DNA of 64,000 bases, from the NCBI GenBank assembly GCA_964057225.1, contig OZ059897.1, positions 15,562,001 through 15,626,000 on the forward strand, given 5' to 3'. Origin of the DNA: Auanema rhodensis (taxonomy: Eukaryota > Nematoda > Chromadorea > Rhabditida > Rhabditidae). The stretch's first letter is position 1. Every line of letters begins with the position of its first letter. Below are positions 12,535 through 24,472 of the stretch, piece by piece. Below the pieces are notes generated by a model that ran no database searches, had not been told where the DNA came from, and was given only the letters and a program-made list of their open reading frames with translations. Made by a program: the position numbers and the translations under genes.

Positions 12535-13118
12535 ATGAAACTATCTGTTTTAAAACAAGTGCTTTTCCGTGGATCGGACGGCAATACTCACTGGAAAGAA
12601 ATCAGTCAACTAACACTTCCAAAAGGACAGAAGACATTATCTTTCAAAGCGGTTAGTTAATTTGCTGTTTCTTTGCTTCTGTTTAATAGTACATACGTAT
12701 GAATATATTAGTAAAATACTAGTCGCTTCGGTCTCGCACTGGATAGCATAGTATTACATAAACAATTTTTCGTCAGAATACAGACTATTTTTACTTTTGC
12801 ATGGATCGAATCGGTTGATCATTTTTTCACATTATATATTTTTCAGCCTGCCCTATTAGTATTCGTTGGTTGTATGGGAGTGTTTGTGTATGCACAGTTC
12901 CAAGAAACAGTAAATCCTGATTCTAATTGGGGAGGTGATACTTTTATTTATATTTCAAATTAAATGATTGTATTACAGTTGTCTATAAAAGTCTAGTAAC
13001 CGATCCACTGAAATGGTTAGGTGCGGATAAGATGGACGGTCAACCCATCCCAAGCCCCTCTTCACATATAAAGTTGGTTTCACATTTTACCAATTATTAT
13101 TTGTATATTTTAAGGTAG
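12535..13118 (+). CDS. Small single-pass membrane protein, family not recognised
   Basis: Three short exons give about 100 residues beginning MKLSVLKQVLFRGSDGNTHW. One hydrophobic segment (ALLVFVGCMGVFVYAQF) lies near the middle and a hydrophilic C-terminus ends SPSSHIK. The joins GCG|GTTAG to TTTTTCAG|CCTGCC and GGGGAG|GTGATA to TTACAG|TTGTC keep frame. A last possible intron (13073-13114, 42 bases) is a multiple of three; with or without it the same TAG at 13116-13118 ends the frame. Size, one membrane segment and a short basic N-terminus would suit a small mitochondrial inner-membrane subunit, but that is inference. I do not recognise it. Confidence 0.6.
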
Positions 13119-14247
13119 AGAATTCAATAAAAGGATCTCGTAAAAATAGATATTTCTATATTTATTGTTCTTCCGTATCCGTATTATCGTTGACGATTAC
13201 ATGTATGTAAAGTTTTCAGAATGTCATTAGTTATAGTTGAATTATAATTGCTAATAAAATTGTCTTTAGGGATTAAACGAAATACTTAACTTTATTTAAA
13301 AATAATGAAATCTAAGAAATTCAGAAGTATGGACAGCTGAATAACATTTTAAAAACATATAATAGTGCCATGCTGAAGAAAAAATCAATCTTTTATGCTT
13401 TTATTATCGCTATTATTATATATTAATAGAAGAGAAATAATAATACGAATACAAATAAACTGAACAATTTTATTTCCGCTGTTTTACATTTTCTACAATA
13501 CTAAAAAACAGTCTGAAATAAAAATTCCAGGAAAATATGTTCACGTAATTAATGAAAGGATTTATGCGATTTAATAATTCGGGCACAAAGGTATTTTAAT
13601 ATTCTCATACAGAAACAACATAACTGTAACAATTATACTTTGAAGTACGAGCTTTTATAGACGTTTCTTATAAATATTATATTGTTTTATTATTAAATGA
13701 TTTAAATACTTTAAAATTATATATGAAACTACAAATCAGATCAGTTCACTTATAAAAGTATAAGATTGCTGACTTGACTACATTATTTTCTGGCATGATG
13801 CCCGGTATCTATGAAGATAGCAGAGACTGTAATTTACTATTATTCGTCCGATATTTTTGTGATAAGCATAATGTGACTAGACTGCAGTTTTTAAAAAATT
13901 AGAATCTTTTGAAGTCTCGATTTCTATTGGATCTATTGATCCTGAAGATAAGAATGACCTTTTTCAAAGTCTTCCGTTAGCGGGAATTTCGAAAATATTT
14001 TAACATAAGTTCGATATTGATTTTTGCTTTTATACATTCAGTTTATCGTCCATTGTATCACAAGTTGTTTTTTCTGGCTCCGTGAGTTTCCAAAGTGAAG
14101 AAGAGCTTCTCATCATTTCACGATGTTTAATGTAAATAGACAAGGCTACTTCTTTCTTTATTTTATTTTTGAAATACTGTTTTCTTTTTTGATCAGTAAC
14201 TGTATTTTTTGATTCCATTTTAATTCGTTGATCTTATTCTGTTACAG
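13119..14247. other. Intergenic region with a coding relic
   Basis: The first 600 bases are very AT-rich with no signal. The segment 13765-14003 reads as plus-strand coding sequence with one frame break (see next entry). A 62-codon minus-strand frame at 14030-14218 has no supporting features. Confidence 0.4.
13765..14003 (+). pseudogene. Frameshifted 3'-exon relic, family unknown
   Basis: An open stretch reads IADLTTLFSGMMPGIYEDSR and continues through NLLLFVRYFCDKHNVTRLQF, then hits a TAG just after a run of six A (13893-13898). One base further on, the sequence continues as KLESFEVSISIGSIDPEDKN to LPLAGISKIF and a TAA at 14001-14003. Both halves look like real protein and join naturally if the A run were one base longer. 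There is no upstream Met in frame apart from an internal MM, and no good exon upstream. It may be a relic of a lost gene, a terminal exon with a sequencing indel, or an unlinked exon. Confidence 0.4.
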
Positions 14248-16679
14248 ATGTTGCGTTCCGTTTTGTCTCGTGCTGGACAGCAGATTCGCTATAGTTCAAC
14301 CCCTGCCGGTATTAGAGATGTTACTCCAAAATATACACAAGTATAAACATTAATCGAAAACTTAATTTAATTTTCGAAATATTAGCTGTTCATCAATAAC
14401 GAATTTGTAAACAGTGTTAGTGGAAAAACTTTCGAGACTTTTAACCCTGCCAATGGAAAACTGATAACTCAGGTGCAGGAGGGTGACAAAGCTGATATTG
14501 ACAAGGCTGTTGCGGTACTTTTCTGAAAATTATAATTTGCAATACTGAGTATAATATCTTAGGCTGCATCACAAGCTTTCCGTCTAGGTTCACCATGGCG
14601 TCGCATGGATGCTGCTCAAAGAGGAGTTCTTTTAAACAGACTTGCCGATCTTATGGAACGTGATCGTGTTATGCTTGCCGTACGTTTAAAAGCGCTGAGA
14701 AAATAAGTATTATTTTATTTCAGTCTCTCGAAACATTGGACAATGGAAAACCTTATGGAGTCTCGTACAATGCTGATCTTGCTCTCTCTATTGCCTGTTT
14801 CCGGTAAATTAATTACTTTCAAAAAAATTGGACAATTATTATATTGGTTAAAATCACTAGAAAATGTATAACATATTTTTTCATTTACGGTGATGAGATT
14901 GAATTATCATCATAACTAGAGATAATGGTTATCACGCCATTTAACCAGCTTTTTTTAATCAAAGCTTTCCTCTATCATGAATTTTGTACCAAATTGTGAT
15001 TTGTTCAGAACCCAGAATGCTTTTCTGAGATAAACGAATTACAGAGCCCTATTAAATATTAAGGGACATATATATTAATTATAATTTTCCAGTTACTATG
15101 CCGGGTGGGCTGACAAGAATCATGGAAAAACAATTCCAATTGCTGGAGATCATTTCACTTACACCCGCCATGAACCAGTTGGAGTTTGTGGACAGATTAT
15201 CCCCGTAAGTTTATTTATTTTTGATTATGAGGATAAATAGTATTGATATATAATGATATTATAACTATTTATAACTGACGTTGTAGTGGAATTTCCCTCT
15301 TTTGATGCAAGCTTGGAAATTGGGTCCAGCACTTGCTATGGGAAACACAGTTGTTATGAAAGTAGCTGAGCAAACCCCCTTATCCGCTCTTCATGTTGCC
15401 AGCCTTATCCGAGAGGTAATATTGTGAAAGTGTACTCAGAAGCTTACTCAAGTTTACTTGTTTACATTTTTAGGAAGTTTATTCCTAATGTTTAATTTTA
15501 GGCTGGTTTCCCTGAAGGAGTTGTAAACATCATTCCAGGATTTGGGCCAACCGCTGGACAAGCTATTTCAAGCCATCCTGGAATTGATAAAGTTGCGTTC
15601 ACTGGATCAACTGAAGTTGGAAGATTGGTTATGAAGGCTGCCGCAGAAAGTAACATCAAAAAGTAAGCTACCGTTTCTTTTTCGAAGTATTGTTTTTTTT
15701 TCAGGGTTACTCTTGAACTTGGAGGAAAGAGTCCAAACATTATCTTTGGTGATGCTGACGGTTGGGTTGTTTGAAATAATAATGAATTTATTTTTTTTTA
15801 CAGTTGCAAAAGCCGCTCAACAAGCTCATCATGGTCTTTTCTTCAATCAGGGACAATGCTGTTGTGCAGGTTCTCGCACTTTTGTTGAAGGAAAGGTGTG
15901 TTTTCTGGCGATTTCGAAATTATATTGTCTTCTCTAAGATTTATGATGAGTTTGTCGCTCACTCTAAAGAATTAGCTGAGAAGAGAGTACTTGGAGATCC
16001 ATTCGATTTGAAAACCGACCAAGGACCACAAGTTGATAAGAATCAAGTAAAAACTATTCTCAGATATGTGGAAGCTGGAAAAAAGGAAGGAGCTCAGTTA
16101 GTTACTGGTGAGAACTGCACTCTAATGTTTTTGTTTTATCAAAACTTTTAGGAGGAGAACAATGGGGCAATGAAGGGCATTATGTTAAGCCTACCATTTT
16201 CGCTAATGTTCATGATCAAATGACAATCGCTCAAGAAGAAGTAATACAGTTCTTAAACAAAAATTTCATCATTCAATATACAGATTTTTGGCCCTGTAAT
16301 GAGCATTATTCGTTTTGACAACACCGATGATTTGATTGAGAAAGCTAATAATACCATTTATGGACTTGCTGCTGCTGTTGTAACTAAGGATATTGACAAA
16401 GCACTTCATGTTGCTAATAATATTCGAGCTGGTTCTGTTTGGTATTTTTAAACTTTTTATTGTTTTATATATTTTATATTCATAGGGTTAACTGTTATGA
16501 CGTTTTTGATGCTGCTGCTCCATTCGGTGGATACAAACAATCTGGTATTTTAAAAAGACGAAAAGTATTCACATTATATTATTTTTCTAGGAATTGGGCG
16601 TGAACTTGGAGAATATGGACTTGAAGCTTATACCGAAGTGAAGTCCGTCACTATCAAGGTTCCACAGAAGAACTCCTAA
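14248..16679 (+). CDS. Mitochondrial aldehyde dehydrogenase (ALDH1/2 type)
   Basis: NAD-dependent oxidation of aldehydes to acids, probably in the mitochondrial matrix. The N-terminus [17 protein letters not shown] is a typical amphipathic targeting peptide. The full fold follows: FNPANGKLI, the NAD-binding region [32 protein letters not shown] and FTGSTEVG, then [11 protein letters not shown] (general-base Glu) and [19 protein letters not shown] with the catalytic Cys. [26 protein letters not shown] and [13 protein letters not shown] end it. About 500 residues, the normal length. There are around a dozen exons; one intron (about 14803-15092) is longer than the others. AATAAAAC near 16727 is a likely polyadenylation signal. 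Family and activity are firm. Confidence 0.97.
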
Positions 16680-17079
16680 ATCTTATATTTCATACTTTTA
16701 ATAATGCTATGATAGTTCAATATGAAATAATAAAACTTTCTTTATATTAAATGAAGCTCTGGGCAATAGCTGTGGTATTGTGTTTGATACTTAGATGTTT
16801 TTCGGGAAATTTGAGAGTTAAATTTGCGTTGAACTACTAAAAGGTTGCTGTTAATCGCTGGTCACTTATTCCTATACAAATATACAAACAGTTTGTTTTA
16901 AAGAACTGATCAGTTAGAAAGTTAGTCCTTTTTGGGGTATGGGTCGCAATTGCGTACAACAGTTTTGAAATGGTGAAAAGCTTTGTTTTTTTTAGATAGT
17001 ATGATATAATGTTATAATTAGAAGATTTTTATAAAAGTGCAAGAATCTTTATGTGAAATTGAATTTTACAGTTAATGCA
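16680..17079. other. Intergenic, ALDH to VPS35L
   Basis: AT-rich spacer with the ALDH polyadenylation signal near its start and an acceptor (GAATTTTACAG) 8 bases before the VPS35L ATG. No other signal seen. Confidence 0.4.
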
Positions 17080-20000
17080 ATGGAGCAAAATGTAGATATT
17101 CGATGGATTATAAAACAATGTGTTCACCCTCCTGAAACAACAAACTTTGATGCTGTACTAATACACCCACTTTTGCCTAAATCTGTTTATTACAATTCCC
17201 CTATTGTTGAAGTAGAAGTAAATTCTAAGACAAGTACTAGTGATGTAGATTTTATTGATCCATTAGGTAACTTTCAGAACTTTATAAATTATCTTCCGGT
17301 TTCTTTAAGGTGTTGCAACCGAGGAAGAAGTTTTGGCTGGCCCTTCATGTACCACTGTTGATGTTGATTTACTCAATACTAACGATTTCTCTAAAAGAAC
17401 TTCGGTTATTCTGCATAACACATTAGAAAGTAAACCGATTGATCGTGTCATTATTGGTAAGTAAATACAAAATAATTGAATCACTTGTTTAGTTCAGATG
17501 TGAATCTGCCAGATTTCGAGTCGTGGAAATCAAAAAGAGTTCAAATTTTGAATACCTACTCAACAAATGAAAAACTTAGTATTAGTTCAAGCTTTCTTGG
17601 TGTTCCTAAAACTAAGTCAGGATTGTCTGACAAAAAGAAAAGAAGGTAGTATACTATTATTACAATAAAACAATAGCAAAATTAAGAATGGAAATGTTGG
17701 AAGATATGTCGGGCTTGAAAAAAATATCTGAGTTATCTCAAGCTGAATTTGTTTCTCATGTAAATGATTTAAGAGAACTTTTAATTTTTGCTTGGGATAA
17801 TAACAAAAGAGTGGAGGCTATCAGAGTTTGTTTTCTGAATTGATTAATTTTAAGTTTATTCTAGCTTATAGATTGTAACCGAACTAGCTAGAATGCTTTC
17901 ATCACAACTTAATGCACAGTTTTATCCAAATCAGTGGATTTTAGTTACTGATATTCTTGATTTATTTGGTAAGCTCGTGTTTAATCGTCTTCTATTAAAA
18001 GCTAATGAAGTATGTTTCCTTTTATTTCATAATTGGCTTTATAATACATCTAGGAATGTCAAGCACAAGGTCTACCAAAACTCTCAGAAACTTTTAATTC
18101 TAACGAAGTTCCTTTGAAAGCTGCCGAAGTGGCTAAAAATTGGTTCTGCAAAATAGCTGATATCAAAGAGTTGATACCCCGCTTTTATGGTAACGGTATT
18201 CAGCCTTGAAAGCATGCAGCTGTTATTTTTTAGTCGAAACGGCCCTCATATCTTGTTTAAATTTTCTGGATTCGTCTAGTTGTCATGTCAATTTACTACG
18301 CCTTTGCGGAATGGCAGGAAGTAAAATAAAGCTTTAATCTTATAACTGAAATCATACATGATTCAGAATTACCTCAACCGCTCTTAGGTGCGTACGCTAG
18401 AGCGTACGTTTGTAAAATAGCGATGCACTTCAATCCTTCGGATCGGGCCATTCATTGGAAAGCTTTAAATGATTCCATGCAGCAGAGTAATATATATTTG
18501 GTAAGTACAAATTTTATTTGCTTTTCAAATGTCATACTTCAGCCTGAATTAACAAGTCCTGCATATGAATGGATTATTCAATGTGTTTCTTATGCTGCAA
18601 CAACTGTGGATGATCTCGGACCATTGTGGGAATATGCCAAAATGGTGATTATTTCTTATTTCAAGCATATGTCAATATCATTTCAGGACGACAAAAGATT
18701 CCTCGTATCTTCTTTTGTAAAATCTGTTTCACCTCGATATCTTGCCAGTCTTTCCATGCCATTTTGTGAATTGGTTAGCCATCTAAAAATTATTCATAAG
18801 GAGCTAAGAGCCTTTTTTTCAGGTTTTGTGCAAGAATCCTACAGTTTTCGATGTTTGTACATTTGGAGAAAGGTTATTACTCGTAGAAACACCTGAAAAG
18901 GATAGATATAATATTCTTCTGTACGCTTGAACACAATTTAGCTTTGTTTACCTTCTCTTGTTTCAGACGCATATCAAAGTTTTTGGCGAAGTTACCAAAT
19001 TTCACAGATTACGTAGTAGGATATGCTACTTGGAGCAAATTTATTGGAAGGTGTAGTTAATAAATTTCATTTCTTTTAATGTTTATTGTAGATATTTTGA
19101 TTTTCCTGATCTTTGTGATGTGGCTTCTGGCCTTTCGAAAAGATTACAGAAAGAATCAAGAGTAAGAATTTTTTAAAATTAAGTATATAGTTTCAAAAAT
19201 ATATGTTTTTAAAGTTTTCGGATGAGTCCTTTGAATTGGTTGTGAAAATTGTGAATAATTTACTCACAGCCAAGAAGTACAATAGTGATCTTCTGAGAAA
19301 TGAATGTTTTCAAACCGTCTTAGAGTATTTGAGGTGACACTTCCATTGTGATTTATTAAATCAAAATACTACATTCAGAGATGAACCTTATGCATCAGCT
19401 TGTGCCAAAACTATTCTTGCAGAATTTATACGAACATATACTTATGGTTCACTAACGGATTATCTAATTGCTGATATTGTTTGTTTTTTCTTCTTATTTA
19501 TGTAAAAAGAGATTTTGCAGATTCTCGAGCAATGCCGTGCATTGTGTGAATGTCTCAATCCAGACAGCGTTTCCGATGAGGTAGGTAATCAAGCTAATAT
19601 GTCGTTCTGATTTTGTATTTTAGATCAGAATAGCTTCTAGACTTATCTGTTGTTCATTAGATAGAATATCATTGAATAATGATCGAGAGAGAGGATTATC
19701 ATTGCTAGTCAAGGCTAGAGGATTATTAAGCGAGTTGCCTGAAGTTACGGAAGTTTGTTTTTTTCAATTACAATTATTACCCAAGGATCTTTAGCATATT
19801 GTTTTCTTAATGATTGAATTTGTTCTACACCACCAAATTCATTCTGAAAATTCAGCCAAAAAAGCTGCTTTTATGAGGCATGTTTAGTAAAATGTACAAA
19901 AATATAATTTTATATCATATTTAGAGCATGTGTTGCTAATTTATATATAACCATCCCATCTATACCTGACAATTCTGTTCGTATTATTGCTCTATTGAGA

Positions 20001-20831
20001 ACAATGTGTATTAGTTTGATGATTAGTTCTATGCCTCAGGTATATCATTATTTTTATTGCAAAAAATTTCAAACATTTAGTGTTTTTCTATTTGCAATTT
20101 CATTTTGAAATCCTTCGAGTCGTCTGAGGTTTCAACTCAATTTGTTTCACAATGCTGCCATTTTCTTTCAATATTAGTATCAGTTGGAGATCCAGCAAAT
20201 ACTTCTTATCTTCATTTTTATGATCGTTTCATAGATGTGATTGAAAAGTTTGGTTACTTTGAATTTACTAAAATTATTAAGCTGTATACAGAAAAAAATG
20301 GAAGGACCCTTTTCTAAAGTTTGAGACTTGGATTGCTTGTCTCGGATACTTAATTAATGTTAGTCTACCTGAAATCCCATCTAAAATTATTGGTGTAGAA
20401 GCTAATGATTCGTTATATGGATCAAGCACTGAATATTTGTGAGTTAACCAATACTTTTAAACAACTTTTTAACATACATTCTTTAGATCTGTTGTTCAAG
20501 ATAGAATAACTAATGCAATGGATGTTATGATTGATATGATAGAGAGTGAAGATCCAAGCAAGCCTTTAATTTCTATCGGTTTAGCAGAGTTCATAGTAGA
20601 AAATTTTGAATTAAGTTCAATGGTAAATATATTCATATTATATACATATTTTTATTCATTTGTTTCTCAAAATGGTTTGTTTAGATTATAAAGATGATAC
20701 TTAACTTAGTGAAACGTGTACTACGTAGCGGAATTTATCAACGTCGTGTTCAAGATATATTAATTACTTTGAAGAATTTAGATTCCGATGATACAACTCT
20801 TGCGAAATTTTTAACTAAATTAGCAATTTAA
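17080..20831 (+). CDS. VPS35L-like subunit of the retriever complex
   Basis: Large scaffold subunit of retriever (VPS35L, VPS26C, VPS29), which with the CCC complex recycles endosomal cargo to the cell surface. About 20 short exons join into an alpha-solenoid protein of roughly 850-900 residues starting MEQNVDIRWIIKQCVHPPET. The family pattern is clear in the middle and C-terminal parts: DDLGPLWEYAKMDDKRFLVS, the helical repeats around ISKFLAKLPNFTDYV and LLSELPEVTEV, AKKAAFMRACVANLYITIPS, GVEANDSLYGSSTEYL (compare SNDSLYGGDSKFL in the human protein) and the final helices near LTKLAI. The N-terminal third is less conserved. The TAA is at 20829-20831. The next same-strand ATG is only 178 bases away. 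I inferred the assignment by recalled similarity; exon joins in the N-terminal part are less certain. Confidence 0.85.
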
Positions 20832-21009
20832 TTTAATATTTTGATAATTTTATATATCATGTGATCTGTGATAGGGAGTAAATTGTGATTGGTTCTTATG
20901 ATCGAAATAAGTTATATTATTCGTCTGCTGTTGAGATTGAAAATCAGCTACTGATACCTATATTTTCTTTTCTGTAGTTTGTTTTATTTTAACAGCTATT
21001 TCAGAATAT

Positions 21010-22324
21010 GACTGAAGATTTTGAAATATCGTTTGAAGCCGATGAAGACTTTCGAATGGATTACAAGAATGGTGGGGTTGATGTTTGCTAGATTCGCAAT
21101 TCATAGGAAATTCACTTCAGAGAGTGCCAGTACAGATAACAATGAGCATGGACCGAGCACGTCAACTGATCCTGTAGGGTTTCGAGAAGCAAGTATAAGG
21201 TATCAAGAACTACAAAAAGAAATGGATCGTATTGATGATATAGCTGTTCAGGTTTCATAATTTTCACAATGGAAATGATGTTAAATCTTTTAGCTGAAAT
21301 TCGCTCTTGAATTGAGAGCAAAAATGGAAGAATGTTATAGTTCACGTTCTATGAATAAATGTCCTATCTCTACACGATATGAGGTGATATGGGATGCTCT
21401 AGGTTCTAAAAAAACTTATTTTGGAGTTTAGGTTCGTTGTCTATCGAGTGGATCTTTGCTATATATCATTCATATTCTCAACAATTCTCAACGATCTTTA
21501 AATAATTGGTTCTTTCTAGTTACCGCAGAGTCCATAGGTATATTTTCTTTGTTCTTTGTACTTTATATACATATAAATGTCACCATAGAATCGGCTGGCC
21601 CGGTTCACACAAGTTCGTTCTGTTTACCATTTTTGGAACCAAATCAAAGCAGAACTTTTGAAATATTCTCTGACCGGAAGTCGGTCAGACTACCATGTAT
21701 CATACGAACTAAACTTATTAGGTACCGTTTCTCGCTTTCAATTAACATTTTCTTTTATCATTTTCTAACAGAAGCTTTGAAATTTCATCGCCATCCAAAA
21801 TAATTAGAATATCATTGGATCATGAGCTGGTATCTTATCTCAATTTTATGAAAATTTGTTCCACATCTTCTGAAAAAAAAGCATCACATGGGGTAAGTTG
21901 TAATGACATCTCCAAGAAAATGATTTTTCAGTCATTCACTTTGAATATTCCGTGCTCTTACATCAATTTGTTGTGTGGATGTCAAGAAAACGTCAAGCCA
22001 TTCCATATACTTCAACTATTGTTACACGTCGCTACTCCACAAGCAGAATTAAACTTAGACTGCACTAGCATGAACTGCCAAATTACCTATTTCCAATCTT
22101 TTCATCAAGTTAGATTTGAGGCAGAAAAGATGCATAAAAATATAGATCTAGTGGTATATGTCAGAGATTCTGATATGAGACGAAAGCTACAACGCGATAT
22201 CCAATTATTTCTAATTACTAAATATATTGGTATTCTAAAACGTATGCCTTCTGAAATTGAATGGTCGCGTAATGAACGCAATATTAACGATATTTTCGTT
22301 AATATAGTTGAAAAGTTTACTTAG
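21010..22324 (+). CDS. Unrecognised protein, coiled coil plus probable beta-rich C-terminus
   Basis: Seven short exons join in phase into about 360 residues. The protein starts MTEDFEISFEADEDFRMDYK after the acceptor GCTATTTCAG. The first join uses the donor AATG|GTGGGG and leads into ESASTDNNEHGPSTSTDP. A short helical, probably coiled-coil stretch follows (SIRYQELQKEMDRIDDIAVQ and ALELRAKMEECYSS). The rest alternates hydrophobic strands and loops: SLLYIIHILNNSQRS, NWFFLVTAES, then RTFEIFSDRKSVRLPCIIRT. It ends VNIVEKFT with a TAG at 22322-22324. Codon use and clean phases support a real gene. The strand pattern vaguely recalls Fanconi core proteins such as FANCB or FAAP100, but this is a guess. 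It sits between VPS35L and HTATIP2 with small gaps. Confidence 0.7.
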
Positions 22325-22451
22325 GTTTTTTCCATTTGATCAATGAATATTTTTATCGGTTTAAATTGTTTTTTTTTCTCTTCATATTTTCCATTCGTAT
22401 TTGGCTCGCTCTTGGTTCAGATTAATTCTATTTAACTCGCCCATTTTTAGA

Positions 22452-23782
22452 ATGTCTTCTGGTAAGCGAGCTGTTGTAGTTGGGGCAACTGGCGCAGTCG
22501 GAAAACAGTTGGTACAAGCGCTTATTGCTTCTTCCGAATTCTCAAGAGTTGTTCTTCTCGGCAGAAGAAAGATCGAGGAACTACCAGAAAACAATAAAAT
22601 TGTAAGTTGATTATGGATAGAGGTTTTCCAAGTTCTTTTTATGTGAATTTTATTAGTGTGTAGGATTGTAACCGATATATTGAGATGATATCGCTGCAAT
22701 CTGTATCAGTATTTGCTGTTATTTATTACTTACATAATTCGCAACCGATATCGTTCAGACTAAAGATGTAAATGAAAAAGTTGTGCCCAACAAACAATTT
22801 TCCAATTCACGTGAAAGCATTAGCCATGCTCGGTTTTTGTTTGAAGTTGATGATCTTTCAAGGTTATACTTACTGAACAAACGTGTTTAATCCTTTTTCG
22901 AATGTTGTTTTCTTTTTTTTAATGGAAAGTGATAACAATATCTAGTTTCGGTTGAAATTACCTGGACTAACTAAATACGATTATTTAATTAAATTATTGT
23001 ATAAAAATTCTACTGAAAAAATAACACTAGGAAACAATTTTAATTTATATTTAGGAACAACATATCATCGATTTTGATAATCTGGAGAAAGATTCAGCAA
23101 AATTCAAAGACATAGATGTCGGATTTTGCGCTTTGGGAACAACCCGTTCAAAATCTGGAGCAGTATAATATAGCAATTTTTCTGAAGAATTACATCTGTA
23201 TTTAGGCTGGTTTTTACAAAGTTGATCATGATTATGTTTTAAACACAGCAACTGTTGCAAAGAATGAAGGTATGAAAAACTAAATAAGAAAACTCTGCTT
23301 CTTTAGGTGTTCAGGAATTTGTTTTGGTATCATCGACGGGAGCAAATGAAAATTCGTTATTCCTTTATCCTAAAACTAAAGTATGTGCATATCTTATATA
23401 ATAAAAAACAATTTTTTTAGGGACAAGTCGAACGAGACATTGCTGCTCTTGAATTCAAGAAGTTTTTGATTGTTCAACCTGGATTCTTAGAAGCTGAGCG
23501 TTCAGGTTCATATAAATTATGTTGCTAAACAATATCTGAAGAATTGAAGAATCGCGTATTCTGGAGTCAGTTGCCAGATTTTTCATTACTCCTTTGAAGC
23601 TTGTCTCAGACAGCATTGCTATATCTGTCGAAAACTGCGCTAAGGTACTTTATCACTGATAATGATATAAGCTCTAAGTTTTAAAGGCTATGATTGTGGG
23701 ATCTTTGGATAATACTATCAAAGGGAAAGTAATATGGGGCAACTCTGAACTTCTCAAAAAGGCTAAAGAATACAAATCGTAA
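22452..23782 (+). CDS. HTATIP2 (TIP30/CC3)-like NAD(P)-binding oxidoreductase
   Basis: Atypical short-chain dehydrogenase of the HTATIP2 family; in mammals it binds NADPH and has been tied to nuclear import and tumour suppression. The ATG follows an acceptor (CATTTTTAG) by one base. The Rossmann start is VVVGATGAVGKQLVQAL, followed by SRVVLLGRRK, then IDVGFCALGTTRSKSGA, YKVDHDYVLNTA, VLVSSTGAN and the YxxxK site in FLYPKTKG. It ends KKAKEYKS with TAA at 23780-23782, about 230 residues, the usual length. Intron 1 is long (about 450 bases) and contains an exon-like stretch listed separately. An AAATAAAC signal near 23882 may be used for polyadenylation. The gap to the upstream gene is 127 bases. 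Confidence 0.93.
22759..22845 (+). other. Possible cassette exon in HTATIP2-like intron 1
   Basis: Acceptor ATCGTTCAG, 29 open codons reading TKDVNEKVVPNKQFSNSRES and on to ARFLFE, then a GTTGAT donor. Length is a multiple of three and both flanking joins are phase 0, so inclusion would insert 29 residues after RRKIEELPENNKI. An alternative donor at 22863 (AAG|GTTATA) would break the frame. Homologues have no such insert, so it is either alternative or fortuitous. Confidence 0.3.
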
Positions 23783-24472
23783 GGTAATTAAGATCGAAGT
23801 TAAAGTACCAGAAATAATATGTGTTGTCATTGACAAATTTATATTTAATCAATTATTGTATTATTTGTAATTATTTGTACGAAAATAAACAATCTTGTAC
23901 TACGATTGTTTGAATTTAGAGGGGTTTAACACTTGTCATTTTCTAATTTGCCAGGTATTGTACTTTGATGTTAGCAAAAAATCATGCCATAGTAGTTAGA
24001 GGTTGTTGCCGATTTTTATTATTCTCTCATGCTGGTACTATTCTTAATTTCTCAGTAGCCTTTCCTTTCTCTTTTTTCTCTACTTTTATCTTGTATTCTC
24101 ATTTGTGTAATATCTATGATAAGAAACTGTTTATTTGGGCTGTTCTATATCAGACGAAAATTACGAAGTGATTGTTCTCTCTTGTAAACTGATTAGAAAG
24201 TTCTCTGAGATTCGTTTTGTTTTTATTTTTTTATTTGCACTGCTTATGATGTCACGAAAAATGAAATCCCTCTTTTCTTTTCGTAACATAGTTTATTCGA
24301 CAATCAATAAGTAGCCAGTGTGAGAGCCCCAGCAGAGTTTGAACGAACAGCCGACGTGACTAGATGAACATTTCTCGTCAACTATCTGCGTTTAGCTAGC
24401 ATTTAAAAATAAGCTTCTCTGTTTATTAAATCTTTCTTTACCGATTGTATTCCTTGTTTCTAACTATTTCTA
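23783..24472. other. Intergenic, HTATIP2-like to glycogen synthase
   Basis: AT-rich spacer with the 3' end of HTATIP2-like and, near 24310-24370, a more GC-rich patch that may be the glycogen synthase promoter region. A 68-codon frame at 23965 starts only with TTG and has no other support. Confidence 0.4.

Noticed and set aside
14030-14218. Minus-strand 62-codon frame rich in Lys and Ser
   Set aside because: Isolated, no acceptor or upstream elements, composition typical of AT-rich spacer.
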